Below, one piece after another: positions 29,812 through 37,598 of a stretch of 64,000 nt of DNA (position 1 is its first letter; each line of letters opens with the position of its first letter). The DNA lies in assembly GCF_965229315.1 (NCBI RefSeq), contig NZ_CBDDJA010000002.1:2232001-2296000 (forward strand), in the 5' to 3' direction. The stretch comes from Pelomonas sp965229315 (lineage in GTDB: Bacteria; Pseudomonadota; Gammaproteobacteria; Burkholderiales; Burkholderiaceae_C). The position numbers and the translations under genes were made by a program. The notes beneath the pieces are model-generated. The model saw only the letters and a list, made by a program, of their open reading frames with translations. It had not been told where the DNA came from and ran no database searches.

Positions 29812-30174
29812 ATGGGTATGAAAATTTCCGCCGGTCAGAGCTCAGCCGCGCAAGGCGGTGCACAGGCCTGGCAGCAACGGCAGCAGCAATTCAAGGCGCT
29901 GTCACAGGCCTTGCAGTCCAACGACATCGATGCCGCGAAGGCGGCCTATGCATCGATGACGGCAGGTGCGCCCGCAAGCGCATCCGCCAATGCCAACAGC
30001 CCTCTGGCGCAGATTGGCAAGTCCTTGCAGAGCGGCGACCTGGGCGGCGCCCAGCAGGCCTTCGCGGCGCTGCGCTCCCATCGTCGCGGCGGCGACAACC
30101 CGCCTGCAAGCGCCGCACCCAACGCGGCGCCGCCCACGTCCACGACGGGCGGCCTGCTCAACGTGGTGGCTTAG
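29812..30174 (+). CDS. Small unknown protein, paralogue B
   Basis: 120 residues from the ATG at 29812 with a strong AGGAG upstream. Related to paralogue A: N-terminal MGMKISAGQSSA, then WQQRQQQFKAL, ALQSNDIDAAKAAYASMTAG and the second repeat SLQSGDLGGAQQAFAAL, an Ala/Pro/Thr-rich tail and the end LLNVVA. The two helical repeats share the pattern LQSGDL-x-x-AQQA. No signal peptide is evident. It faces away from paralogue A and is followed by a third small gene on the same strand. Confidence 0.72.
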   Translation: MGMKISAGQSSAAQGGAQAWQQRQQQFKALSQALQSNDIDAAKAAYASMTAGAPASASANANSPLAQIGKSLQSGDLGGAQQAFAALRSHRRGGDNPPASAAPNAAPPTSTTGGLLNVVA

Positions 30175-30331
30175 GGCCAGGGCACGTCGACACGGCGCTT
30201 CGTCGGCCCTTGCCGGAGGTGTAAAGCCCTTTCAGGCCAGACGCCCTCTGACGAAAACAACGTACTGGGGTCGGGTCGGCCCAATCCGGCGCCCACCCGG
30301 CACCCCAGCACCCTGCGCCACTGGAATCACC

Positions 30332-30514
30332 ATGTCTGCCATCAGCCCCATGTCCCAAGCCCGTACCCCTGCCGTGACCCAGCAGGCCGCACGGCCCGCG
30401 AAGCCAGTGGACGCAGACGGCGACCACGATGGCACCAAGGCTGCGGCTCCTCGCCACGCACCAGCGCTGGCAACGGGCGGCACGCTCGGCACCCGACTCA
30501 ACACCAAGGCCTGA
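30332..30514 (+). CDS. Small unknown protein with DxDGDxDG motif
   Basis: 60 residues starting MSAISPMSQARTP. The middle has DADGDHDG, a run of acidic residues spaced as in dockerin or EF-hand calcium loops (D-x-D-G-D-x-D-G), and the chain ends LGTRLNTKA. It shares with the two paralogues upstream a Ser/Ala-rich start and a short hydrophobic/Asn tail, so the three may belong to one system. It is too short to show a signal peptide. The start has no strong ribosome-binding site. I do not recognise its function. Confidence 0.55.
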   Translation: MSAISPMSQARTPAVTQQAARPAKPVDADGDHDGTKAAAPRHAPALATGGTLGTRLNTKA

Positions 30515-30612
30515 TCGCGGCGGGGCACCGGCGGCGCCGTCCGGTCCGCCTTGTTCCCGCCCGGTGCCCGCAAGACGAAGCGTTTCGCCTGCGCGGGGCC
30601 GGGATCAGGGCA

Positions 30613-31434
30613 TCAGATCGCCGTCTCGTGCAAGGCGGCCCCGGCCCAGTAGCCGCTGCGGCCATGGTGGCGGTACAGGTCGGCCTCCTGGTCGCGGCGC
30701 CAGTCGGTCGACGCGTCGTAGGCGGGCGCGCTCTGGATCACCTCACGGCTGAGGTCGACATGCACGGCCCGTTCGGACCAGTCCACACGCTTGATCCAGG
30801 CCGGCGCGACCAGCACCTTGTGGCCCATCCACCAGTTGCTGGTGTCGATGACGAGGTAACGGATGGCCCAGGTCTCGTCGTCCACCAGGAAGCCCGACAC
30901 ATGGCCGATGTCGCCGTCGGTGGCATGGATGTCGTAGCCCGTGACGGCGTTGCTGCTGCGCAGGTGCGGGTCATCATTGCGGTGGCGAGCCCGTTCGTCG
31001 CGCAGGTAGGCCTCCAGCTCCCGCTCGCGCTCGACCCGGTCCACGGCGAAGCCCGCGTAACCCGGCACCATCGCATACGGATACAGGCCGTTGCCCCACA
31101 GGCCGACGCCATCCCAGTAGGACGGATAGCCGTAGTAGCCCAGGTACTGCACTTCGTTCTGCCGCGACACCGGCTGGTCGGTGTCGAAGCCCGGGCTGTT
31201 CCTGACCTGCTCCTTCGTGATCGACACCGTCAGCGTGTGCGCCAGCCAGTCCGGGCGGTGGACTGAGATCGGCGAGATCAACACCTTGCGGCTGGACAGC
31301 CAGGTCCCGGCCTCGACCACGAAGTAGCGGATCACCCAGGCGTCGTCCTCGAAATAGAAGTCCTTGACGTGTCCGATCGCGCCATCGGTCGCGCTGATCT
31401 TGTAGTGCTCGAGGTCTTTCAGGTTGCGCAGCAT
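30613..31434 (-). CDS. Protein with two PRC-barrel domains
   Basis: 273 residues. Two PRC-barrel units are visible: residues about 10-80 (YKISATDGAIGHVKDFYFED, VIRYFVVEAG) and about 170-240 (YDIHATDGDIGHVSGFLVDD, AIRYLVIDTS). A Tyr/Gly-rich linker lies between, and a short hydrophilic tail ends the chain. PRC-barrel proteins of this tandem type are common in stress-induced and spore- or biofilm-linked clusters, with no known enzymatic role. The start at 31434 gives the best fit to the first barrel. An island-type promoter lies about 84 bases upstream. Confidence 0.85.
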   Translation of the reverse strand: MLRNLKDLEHYKISATDGAIGHVKDFYFEDDAWVIRYFVVEAGTWLSSRKVLISPISVHRPDWLAHTLTVSITKEQVRNSPGFDTDQPVSRQNEVQYLGYYGYPSYWDGVGLWGNGLYPYAMVPGYAGFAVDRVERERELEAYLRDERARHRNDDPHLRSSNAVTGYDIHATDGDIGHVSGFLVDDETWAIRYLVIDTSNWWMGHKVLVAPAWIKRVDWSERAVHVDLSREVIQSAPAYDASTDWRRDQEADLYRHHGRSGYWAGAALHETAI

Positions 31435-31524
31435 GACGGGTGTCCTTTGAAGGTGCCGGCGGGCCGGCGGCTGGAGCGCTGACTTCATCGCCGAACGGCT
31501 CGGGCCATGAGGTGACGACGACAC

Positions 31525-31568
31525 ACTGTGCCGGCTGGGCCCCAGGCACGTCTGTTCGCTGCCGCACG
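31525..31568 (-). promoter_or_regulatory. Island promoter: PRC-barrel gene
   Basis: On the minus strand CGTGCG-GCAG-CGAACA (31568-31553) is followed after 22 bases by the -10-like CACAGT (31530-31525). Predicted start of transcription is about 84 bases before the PRC-barrel ATG. Confidence 0.6.
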
Positions 31569-31633
31569 ACGCTGCACACGCCCGGTGGCAGCCCCCGGCA
31601 GGCCGGCCGCCGTCAGGACGCGGGCACCGCCCA

Positions 31634-31676
31634 TGTTCAGCAACGCACAGACCGAGCTTGCAGGGCCGCCTAGGTT
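31634..31676 (+). promoter_or_regulatory. Island promoter: phosphoketolase operon
   Basis: TGTTCA-GCAA-CGCACA (31634-31649), 21 bases, then TAGGTT (31671-31676). The predicted transcript start near 31683 is about 28 bases before the small leader gene. Confidence 0.68.
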
Positions 31677-31710
31677 CCGGGTCTAGGCGACAACCCAGGA
31701 GCGCGCAGTG

Positions 31711-31905
31711 ATGGCAGACACCCACCCCGACCAGGGGGCGCAAACGCAACTGCGCTGGCTCGCGTTGTCGAGATGGGCCAACGAAGGGGGTGCAAGCCCG
31801 TCGCGTCCGGTGGCAGAAACGACCGGCGCGACGCCCGAGCGCCCCGCCGACGACACACCACCACCGCCCCAGGCGCCACGGCACGCGGCGAGCCCCGCCC
31901 CATGA
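31711..31905 (+). CDS. Small leader protein coupled to phosphoketolase
   Basis: 64 residues from the ATG at 31711 with AGGAG nine bases upstream; an overlapping GTG at 31708 would add one residue. Content is LRWLALSRWANEGGA then Pro/Thr/Asp-rich. Its TGA overlaps the phosphoketolase ATG (ATGA). The SRW-x-NEGG motif also occurs, from memory, in short unknown proteins of Burkholderiales. It lies between the island promoter and phosphoketolase, so it would be co-translated. Whether the peptide works or only couples translation is unknown. Confidence 0.55.
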   Translation: MADTHPDQGAQTQLRWLALSRWANEGGASPSRPVAETTGATPERPADDTPPPPQAPRHAASPAP

Positions 31906-34271
31906 AGACCCAAACCCTCTCGCCCGACCAGCTCTACCGGATCGACGCGTACTGGCGCGCCGCCAACTACCTGTCCGTGGGCCAGCTCTACCTGTACGAC
32001 AACCCGCTGTTGCGCGAGCCGCTGACCCTGGACCACGTCAAGCCGCTGGTGGTCGGCCACTGGGGCACGGTGCCGGGGCAGAACTTCATCTATGCACACC
32101 TGAACCGCGCCATCCAGAAGTACGACCTGAACATGTTCTACGTCGCCGGCCCGGGGCACGGCGGCGCGGCCCTGGTGGCCAACGTCTACCTCGAAGGCAC
32201 CTGGAGCGAGTTCTATCCCGGCGTCTCGCAGGACCTGGCCGGCATGAAGCAGCTGTTCACGCAGTTCTCGTTCCCGGGCGGCATCTCCAGCCACGTGGCA
32301 CCGACGACGCCGGGCTCCATCCACGAAGGCGGCGAGCTCGGCTACTCGCTCAGCCATGCGTTCGGCGCGGCTTTCGACAACCCCGGCCTGATCGTCGCCT
32401 GCGTGGTCGGCGACGGCGAGGCCGAGACCGGGCCGCTGGCCGCCGCCTGGCACGCCAACAAGCTGCTGAACCCGGTCAGCGATGGCGCGGTGCTGCCCAT
32501 CCTGCACCTGAACGGGTTCAAGATCAGCAACCCCGGCCTGCTGGCCCGCATCGGCCACGAGGAACTGGCGCAGTTCTTCACCGGCTGCGGCTGGACGCCG
32601 ATCTTCGTGGAGGGCGACGACCCCATGGCGATGCACCAGCGGATGGCCGCCGCGACCGACCGCGCCATCGAGCACATCCAGCAGATCCAGGACGACGCGC
32701 GCCATCGCAACGTCAAGGAACGGCCGCGCTGGCCGCTGATCGTGCTGCGCTCGCCCAAGGGCTGGACCGGACCGCAGGCCGTGGACGGCGTGCAGATCGA
32801 GAACACCTTCCGCTCGCACCAGGTGCCGCTGCTGGTCAGCCCGGAGTTCCCGGAGCACGTCGAACTGCTCGAGACCTGGATGAAGCGCTACCAACCAGAC
32901 CAGTTGTTCGACAAGGCGGGCCGGCTGCTGCCCGAACTCGCGGCCCTGGCACCGAGGGGCGAGCAACGCATGGGCGCGAACCCGCATGCCAACGGCGGCC
33001 TGCTGCTGCGTGAACTGCAGCTGCCCGACTTCAGCGACTACGCCGTGCCGGTCACCGCGCCGGGCGGCGCGCAGGCGCAGGACACGCTGGTGCTGGGCGC
33101 CTTCCTGCGCGACGTGCTCAGGCTCAACCGCAACGCGCGCAACTTCCGCCTCTTCGGGCCCGACGAGACGGTGTCCAACCTGCTGGGCGCCGTCTTCGAA
33201 GCGACGAGCCGCCAGTGGGACGCCGAGCTCCTCGCCAACGACGAATTCCTCGCGCCCGATGGCCAGGTGCTGGACTCGATGCTCAGCGAGCACCAGTGCC
33301 AGGGCTGGCTGGAAGGCTACCTGTTGACCGGCCGCCACGGCCTGTTCAACAGCTACGAGGCCTTCATCCGCATCGTCGACTCGATGGTGAGCCAGCACGC
33401 CAAGTGGCTCAAGGTGACGCGCGAGCTGCCCTGGCGCCGGCCCATCGCGTCGCTGAACTACCTGCTCGCTTCGCACGTCTGGCAGCAGGACCACAACGGC
33501 TTCACGCACCAGGACCCGGGCTTCATCGACCACGTCGTCAACAAGAAGGCCGACATCGTGCGCGTGTACCTGCCGCCGGACGCCAACTGCCTGCTGTCTG
33601 TGGCCGACCACTGCCTGCGCAGCCGCAACTACGTCAACGTCATCATCGCCGGCAAGCACGCCTTGCCGCAGTGGCTGACGATGGCCCAGGCCGCGGTGCA
33701 CTGCGCCGAGGGCATCGCCATCTGGCCCTGGGCCAGCAACGATCACGGCAGCGAACCCGATCTCGTCATGGCCTGCTGCGGCGACACACCGACGCTGGAG
33801 ATCCTGGCCGCCACGTCCATCCTGCGCCAGCACCTGCCGGCCCTGAAGCTGCGCGTCGTCAACGTCGTGGACCTGATGAAGCTGCAGTCGGCCAGCGAGC
33901 ACCCGCACGGGCTGAGCGAGGCCGATTTCGACGCGCTCTTCACGCGGGACAGGCACGTGGTCTTCGGCTTCCACGGCTACCCGTCGCTGGTGCACCAGCT
34001 GACCTACCGCCGCACCAACCGCCACCTGCACGTGCACGGCTACAAGGAGGAAGGCACCATCACCACCGCCTTCGACATGCGGGTGCAGAACGAGCTGGAC
34101 CGCTTCCACCTCGTGCAGAAGGCGCTGGACTGCCTGCCCGACCTGGGCAGCCCGGCGGACTACCTGCGGCAGATGTGCCGGGACAAGCTGATCGAACACA
34201 AGCTCTACATCGACCGGCACGGCCAGGACCTGCCCGAGATCCGCGACTGGCTGTGGGCCGCACCGCGATGA
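31902..34271 (+). CDS. xfp: Xylulose-5-phosphate/fructose-6-phosphate phosphoketolase
   Basis: 789 residues, the standard length. The thiamine-diphosphate family is recognised by GPGHGG, GGELGYSLSHAFGAA, VGDGEAETGPLAAAWH and the C-terminal transketolase-like half (HANGGLLLRELQLPDF). It splits xylulose-5-P or fructose-6-P with phosphate into acetyl-phosphate and glyceraldehyde-3-P or erythrose-4-P. It is first of the enzymes in the operon leader-xfp-fba-gpm, all joined by ATGA overlaps, and follows an island-type promoter, suggesting that the bypass is switched on as a group with other stress genes. Confidence 0.95.
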   Translation: MKTQTLSPDQLYRIDAYWRAANYLSVGQLYLYDNPLLREPLTLDHVKPLVVGHWGTVPGQNFIYAHLNRAIQKYDLNMFYVAGPGHGGAALVANVYLEGTWSEFYPGVSQDLAGMKQLFTQFSFPGGISSHVAPTTPGSIHEGGELGYSLSHAFGAAFDNPGLIVACVVGDGEAETGPLAAAWHANKLLNPVSDGAVLPILHLNGFKISNPGLLARIGHEELAQFFTGCGWTPIFVEGDDPMAMHQRMAAATDRAIEHIQQIQDDARHRNVKERPRWPLIVLRSPKGWTGPQAVDGVQIENTFRSHQVPLLVSPEFPEHVELLETWMKRYQPDQLFDKAGRLLPELAALAPRGEQRMGANPHANGGLLLRELQLPDFSDYAVPVTAPGGAQAQDTLVLGAFLRDVLRLNRNARNFRLFGPDETVSNLLGAVFEATSRQWDAELLANDEFLAPDGQVLDSMLSEHQCQGWLEGYLLTGRHGLFNSYEAFIRIVDSMVSQHAKWLKVTRELPWRRPIASLNYLLASHVWQQDHNGFTHQDPGFIDHVVNKKADIVRVYLPPDANCLLSVADHCLRSRNYVNVIIAGKHALPQWLTMAQAAVHCAEGIAIWPWASNDHGSEPDLVMACCGDTPTLEILAATSILRQHLPALKLRVVNVVDLMKLQSASEHPHGLSEADFDALFTRDRHVVFGFHGYPSLVHQLTYRRTNRHLHVHGYKEEGTITTAFDMRVQNELDRFHLVQKALDCLPDLGSPADYLRQMCRDKLIEHKLYIDRHGQDLPEIRDWLWAAPR

Positions 34272-35305
34272 CTGCGATGACCGCGATCACGCTGCCGGCG
34301 CTGGCCGAGACCGCAGGCCTGCTGGCCGCCACCGGCAAAGGCCTGCTGGCCATGGACGAGAGCACCGGCACCTGCAACCGCCGCTTCGCCGCCGCCGGCA
34401 TCGCGCAGACGCTGGCGATGCGCCACGCCTACCGCGAACTGCTGCTGACCGCGCCGGGGCTGGGCGAGTGCATCAGCGGCGTGATCCTGGTCGACGAAAC
34501 GGTCCGACAGGCGCAGGCAGACGGCACGCCATTCGTCCAGATCGCGCAGGAGGCCGGCCTGCTGGTCGGCATCAAGGTGGACACCGGCGCCCAGGATCTC
34601 GCTGCTCACCCGGGCGAAAAGATCACGGAAGGCCTGGACGGCCTGCGCGAGCGCCTGCAGGGCTACGCGGCGCTGGGCGCGCGCTTTGCCAAGTGGCGTG
34701 GCGTCTTCGCGGTGGACGGCAGGCGCCTGCCCTCCCCCGCCTGCATCGACGCCAATGCCCACGCGCTGGCGCGCTACGCGGCGCTGTGCCAGGAGGCCGG
34801 GCTGGTGCCCATCGTCGAGCCGGAGGTGCTGATGGACGGCGCCCACACGCAACAGCGCTGCCAGCAGGTCACCGAAGCCGTGCTGCGCGGCGTCTTCGCG
34901 CAGTTGGCGCGCCAGGACGTGCGGCTGGAGGCGCTGATCCTGAAGCCCAACATGGTCATCGCCGGCCTGGCCTGCCCCACGCAGCACAGCGACGCCGAGG
35001 TGGCCGAGGCCACGCTGCAGTGCCTGCGCCGCGTGGTGCCGGCGGCGGTGCCCGGCATCATGTTCCTGTCGGGCGGGCAATCAGGCCGCGACGCCAGCAT
35101 GCGGCTCAACGCGCTGCACCAGCGGCCCGGGTCGCCCTGGCCGCTGTCGTTCTCGTTCGCGCGCGCGCTGCAGCATCCGGCGCTGGACATCTGGGCAGGC
35201 CAGGACGCGAACCGTGCCGCCGCCCAGGCGGCCCTGGTGCACCGGGCCCGGTGCAACCGTGCCGCCCTTTCCGGCGAGTACGACACCGCGATGGAGACGC
35301 GATGA
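34268..35305 (+). CDS. Class I fructose-bisphosphate aldolase
   Basis: 345 residues of the eukaryote-like class I (Schiff-base) family. MDESTGTCNRRF, KWRGVF, EPEVLMDG and LILKPNMV (Schiff-base Lys near residue 228), and SGGQSGRDASMRL are all present. It cleaves or forms fructose-1,6-bisphosphate from glyceraldehyde-3-P and dihydroxyacetone-P without a metal ion. Class I enzymes are less usual in this phylum's core glycolysis, so it is probably the stress-linked copy. The start overlaps the phosphoketolase stop as ATGA and the stop overlaps the next gene. Confidence 0.93.
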   Translation: MTAMTAITLPALAETAGLLAATGKGLLAMDESTGTCNRRFAAAGIAQTLAMRHAYRELLLTAPGLGECISGVILVDETVRQAQADGTPFVQIAQEAGLLVGIKVDTGAQDLAAHPGEKITEGLDGLRERLQGYAALGARFAKWRGVFAVDGRRLPSPACIDANAHALARYAALCQEAGLVPIVEPEVLMDGAHTQQRCQQVTEAVLRGVFAQLARQDVRLEALILKPNMVIAGLACPTQHSDAEVAEATLQCLRRVVPAAVPGIMFLSGGQSGRDASMRLNALHQRPGSPWPLSFSFARALQHPALDIWAGQDANRAAAQAALVHRARCNRAALSGEYDTAMETR

Positions 35306-35907
35306 CCGCGCCGCTGCAGGTCTACTTCATCCGCCATGGCGAAACCGCCTGGTCGCTGTCCGGCCAGCACACCGGCCGCACCGACCTGCCGCTGACCCCG
35401 CACGGCGAGGCCATGGCCCGAGCCCTCGCCCCGGCGCTGCAGGGCATCGCGTTCTCGCGGGTGCTGACCAGCCCCCGTCTGCGCGCGCGCGCCACCTGCG
35501 AGCTGGCCGGCCTGGGCATCCTGGCGCAGACCGACGCCCGGCTGGCCGAATGGGACTACGGCGACTACGAGGGTCTGCGCACCGCCGAGATCCGCCAGCG
35601 GCACCCCGCCTGGGACGTCTGGGAGAACGGCTGCCCCGGCGGCGAGATGCCGGCGCAGGCCAGCGCCCGCGCCGACCAGCTCATCGCCACGCTTGCGGCC
35701 CTCACCGGCCATGTGGCGCTGTTCTCGCACGGCCAGTTCGGCCGCGTGCTGGCGGCACGCTGGATCGGCCTGCCCGTGGCGCAGGGCCAGCACTTCGCCG
35801 TCGCCCCGGCCTCTATCGGCATGCTGGGCTTCGACGTCGATCACCCGCAACGGCGGGTCATCACACTGTGGAACGCAAGCGCGGGCGGCAGCCTGCGCGC
35901 CCGGTGA
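35302..35907 (+). CDS. Histidine phosphatase (phosphoglycerate-mutase family)
   Basis: 201 residues. The catalytic RHGE motif (His12) and the second His in LFSHGQFGR (about 147), with the acid in LAEWDYGDYEG, define the branch of the histidine phosphatase superfamily that includes GpmB and sugar phosphatases. It may act as a mutase or as a phosphatase on glycolytic or pentose intermediates; sequence alone does not decide. It ends the phosphoketolase operon by an ATGA overlap and is convergent with the PEP-CTERM gene. Confidence 0.86.
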   Translation: MTAPLQVYFIRHGETAWSLSGQHTGRTDLPLTPHGEAMARALAPALQGIAFSRVLTSPRLRARATCELAGLGILAQTDARLAEWDYGDYEGLRTAEIRQRHPAWDVWENGCPGGEMPAQASARADQLIATLAALTGHVALFSHGQFGRVLAARWIGLPVAQGQHFAVAPASIGMLGFDVDHPQRRVITLWNASAGGSLRAR

Positions 35908-35947
35908 CAGCGCCTGCCGTTCAAGAGGCCGGCCGGCGGCCGTGTGC

Positions 35948-36652
35948 TCACGCGGTGGCGCAGCGCCTGCGGCGGAAGCAGCCCATCGCGAACAGGCCCA
36001 GGCCCATCAGCGCCCAGGTCGACGACTCGGGCACCGGCGCGGCGCCATAGGTGCCGACGGTGAAGCCGTTCCACTGCTCGTCGGCCAGGCTGGTCCAGCG
36101 AATCGTCGTGACGGGGTCGACAAAGCGGATCACGCCATGCGGCTCACCCGATCCCGTGAGCCGGTACTTGCCGTCGGCGGTGATCTGTTTGCTGAAACTG
36201 CCGCTGCCCAGGTGGCCAGGTCCGCTGCTTTCGATGGTGAAGTCCTGGTCGAACTCGTAGCCCACGGCGTTCAGGCCGATGAGCGCGAAGAAGACATTGC
36301 CCACGCTTTGAGAAAACGTCAGCGTGCGCGTACCCAGGCGCGACAGCGCCACCATGCCGCTGTCGCCGGGGCCGTTGTCGACGGCGGCACTGGTGTAGGT
36401 GCCGCCGCCGTCCTGCCAGAAGGAATTGCTGCCGGGGGCATCCCAGAAGGCGAGCTGCCCGCTGTAGCTCACGCTGATGGAACTGCCGTCGTCGGCGACC
36501 ATCTGGCCGAACGCGCGGCCGTTGTTACCGGCCACGGCCGAGGTCCATTGGGTCCAGCTCACCTCGGCGGCGCTGGCGCTGCCGGGTGAGCCCAGGGTGC
36601 CCAGCACCGCGGCGGCGATGGCGGACAGGGCGGTCTTGGTGGTGAGGTTCAT
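35948..36652 (-). CDS. PEP-CTERM sorting-domain protein
   Basis: 234 residues from the ATG at 36652. A signal peptide ends near SASAAEV. The mature region is beta-rich, Gly/Ser/Asp-rich and low in Cys, as usual for exopolysaccharide-associated secreted proteins. The end is a PEP-CTERM tripartite signal: VPESS, a hydrophobic stretch (TWALMGLGLFAMG) and RRRR. The proline-glutamate-proline core reads P-E-S, a variant. No exosortase is in the window. No clear ribosome-binding site precedes the chosen start; an upstream in-frame ATG at 36697 is an alternative. Confidence 0.82.
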   Translation of the reverse strand: MNLTTKTALSAIAAAVLGTLGSPGSASAAEVSWTQWTSAVAGNNGRAFGQMVADDGSSISVSYSGQLAFWDAPGSNSFWQDGGGTYTSAAVDNGPGDSGMVALSRLGTRTLTFSQSVGNVFFALIGLNAVGYEFDQDFTIESSGPGHLGSGSFSKQITADGKYRLTGSGEPHGVIRFVDPVTTIRWTSLADEQWNGFTVGTYGAAPVPESSTWALMGLGLFAMGCFRRRRCATA

Positions 36653-36776
36653 GGGCGCAGTCAGGTCTGTGGTTGAAGGGACCGCCATGATCTGCACGCC
36701 GACCCCACGCGCCCAGGCCTCTAAAAGAGCCCCCGCCCCCCCAGCTCGCGGGCCGGGCGAGGACGCTGTCCGCCAC

Positions 36777-37214
36777 TCACAGCCCGTTGGACAGCCGGAT
36801 CTCGCGCAGCACCATGCGCGTGTAGGTCTCGCGCACGCCGCCCTGCTTGCGCAGTGTTTCGGTCACCTGCATCAACTCCGTGCGGTCGGTGCAGGCCACG
36901 CGGAGCGCGTAGTCGAAAGACCCCGTCATCAGCGTCGCGGCGACGATCTGCGGGATGTGGCGCAGCGAGGCCTCGAACTCGAGCGCCGCGGTGTCGGCAT
37001 TCAGCTTCACCTCGATCTGCGCCTCGAAGCTGCGGCCCAGCGCGGCCGGATCGAGCAACGCGCGCACGCCGACGATGGTGCCGTTGTCGCGCAGGCGCCG
37101 GTAGCGTTCTGCGACGGCATTGGCGCTCAGGTGCACCGCATCGGCGAGCTCACGGAAGCTGAGCCGGCCGTCGCGCACCAGGAGACTGAGGATTTCCCTG
37201 TCGATCTTGTCCAT
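36777..37214 (-). CDS. Lrp/AsnC-family transcriptional regulator
   Basis: 145 residues: N-terminal winged helix (IDREILSLLVRDGRLSF, then LSANAVAERYRRL) and C-terminal RAM/ligand-binding domain with TGSFDYALRVACTD. Such proteins respond to amino acids and form octamers on DNA. Length is normal. It stands 124 bases from the PEP-CTERM gene on the same strand and has no evident partner operon. The upstream gap of 384 bases contains no obvious operator. Confidence 0.9.
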   Translation of the reverse strand: MDKIDREILSLLVRDGRLSFRELADAVHLSANAVAERYRRLRDNGTIVGVRALLDPAALGRSFEAQIEVKLNADTAALEFEASLRHIPQIVAATLMTGSFDYALRVACTDRTELMQVTETLRKQGGVRETYTRMVLREIRLSNGL

Positions 37215-37598
37215 GGCTCAGAAACCCACGCGGATGTCGCGCTTGCAGTGTGCCATCGCAGTGCACCCGCCAACTTCGCGCCCGCGGCGGCTTGGCGCCG
37301 GGCACGCCGCGCGGGCGGCGACGGGATTGCACGCGCAGTCCAACGGCGGCGTTCTGCGTGTCGGCCACCGCATGAATCGCCCCCTCGCCATGCCGCTGCC
37401 GACGCGGGCTTGCAGGGTTTCGCAGCCCGTCTATTTCTTTTCGACGGCAGAGTCAGGCAGGTAGATGACGGCCACTTTGTCGATGAATTTCTGCGGCGAA
37501 GCGCCGCACGACGGTGCGAGACCAGCGCGCCTGGGTGGACCGGCAGCCGCGGCCAGGAACCGACCCGAAGAGCTGCCCCGCCGAGCGCGCGCACCGCA
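37215..37598. other. Intergenic region without a recognised gene
   Basis: 384 bases between the Lrp gene and the transaldolase stop, both on the minus strand. Codon-like content is visible only in the lower-GC part at 37431-37500, where the transaldolase frame stays open for 55 codons past its stop and ends in FIDKVAVIYLPDSAVEKK. I cannot assign this tail to a family. No terminator hairpin with T-run or island-type promoter was seen. Confidence 0.4.

Noticed and set aside
31683..34220. Long minus-strand open frame opposite phosphoketolase
   Set aside because: Shadow frame; Val/His/Arg-rich without motifs, and phosphoketolase is certain.
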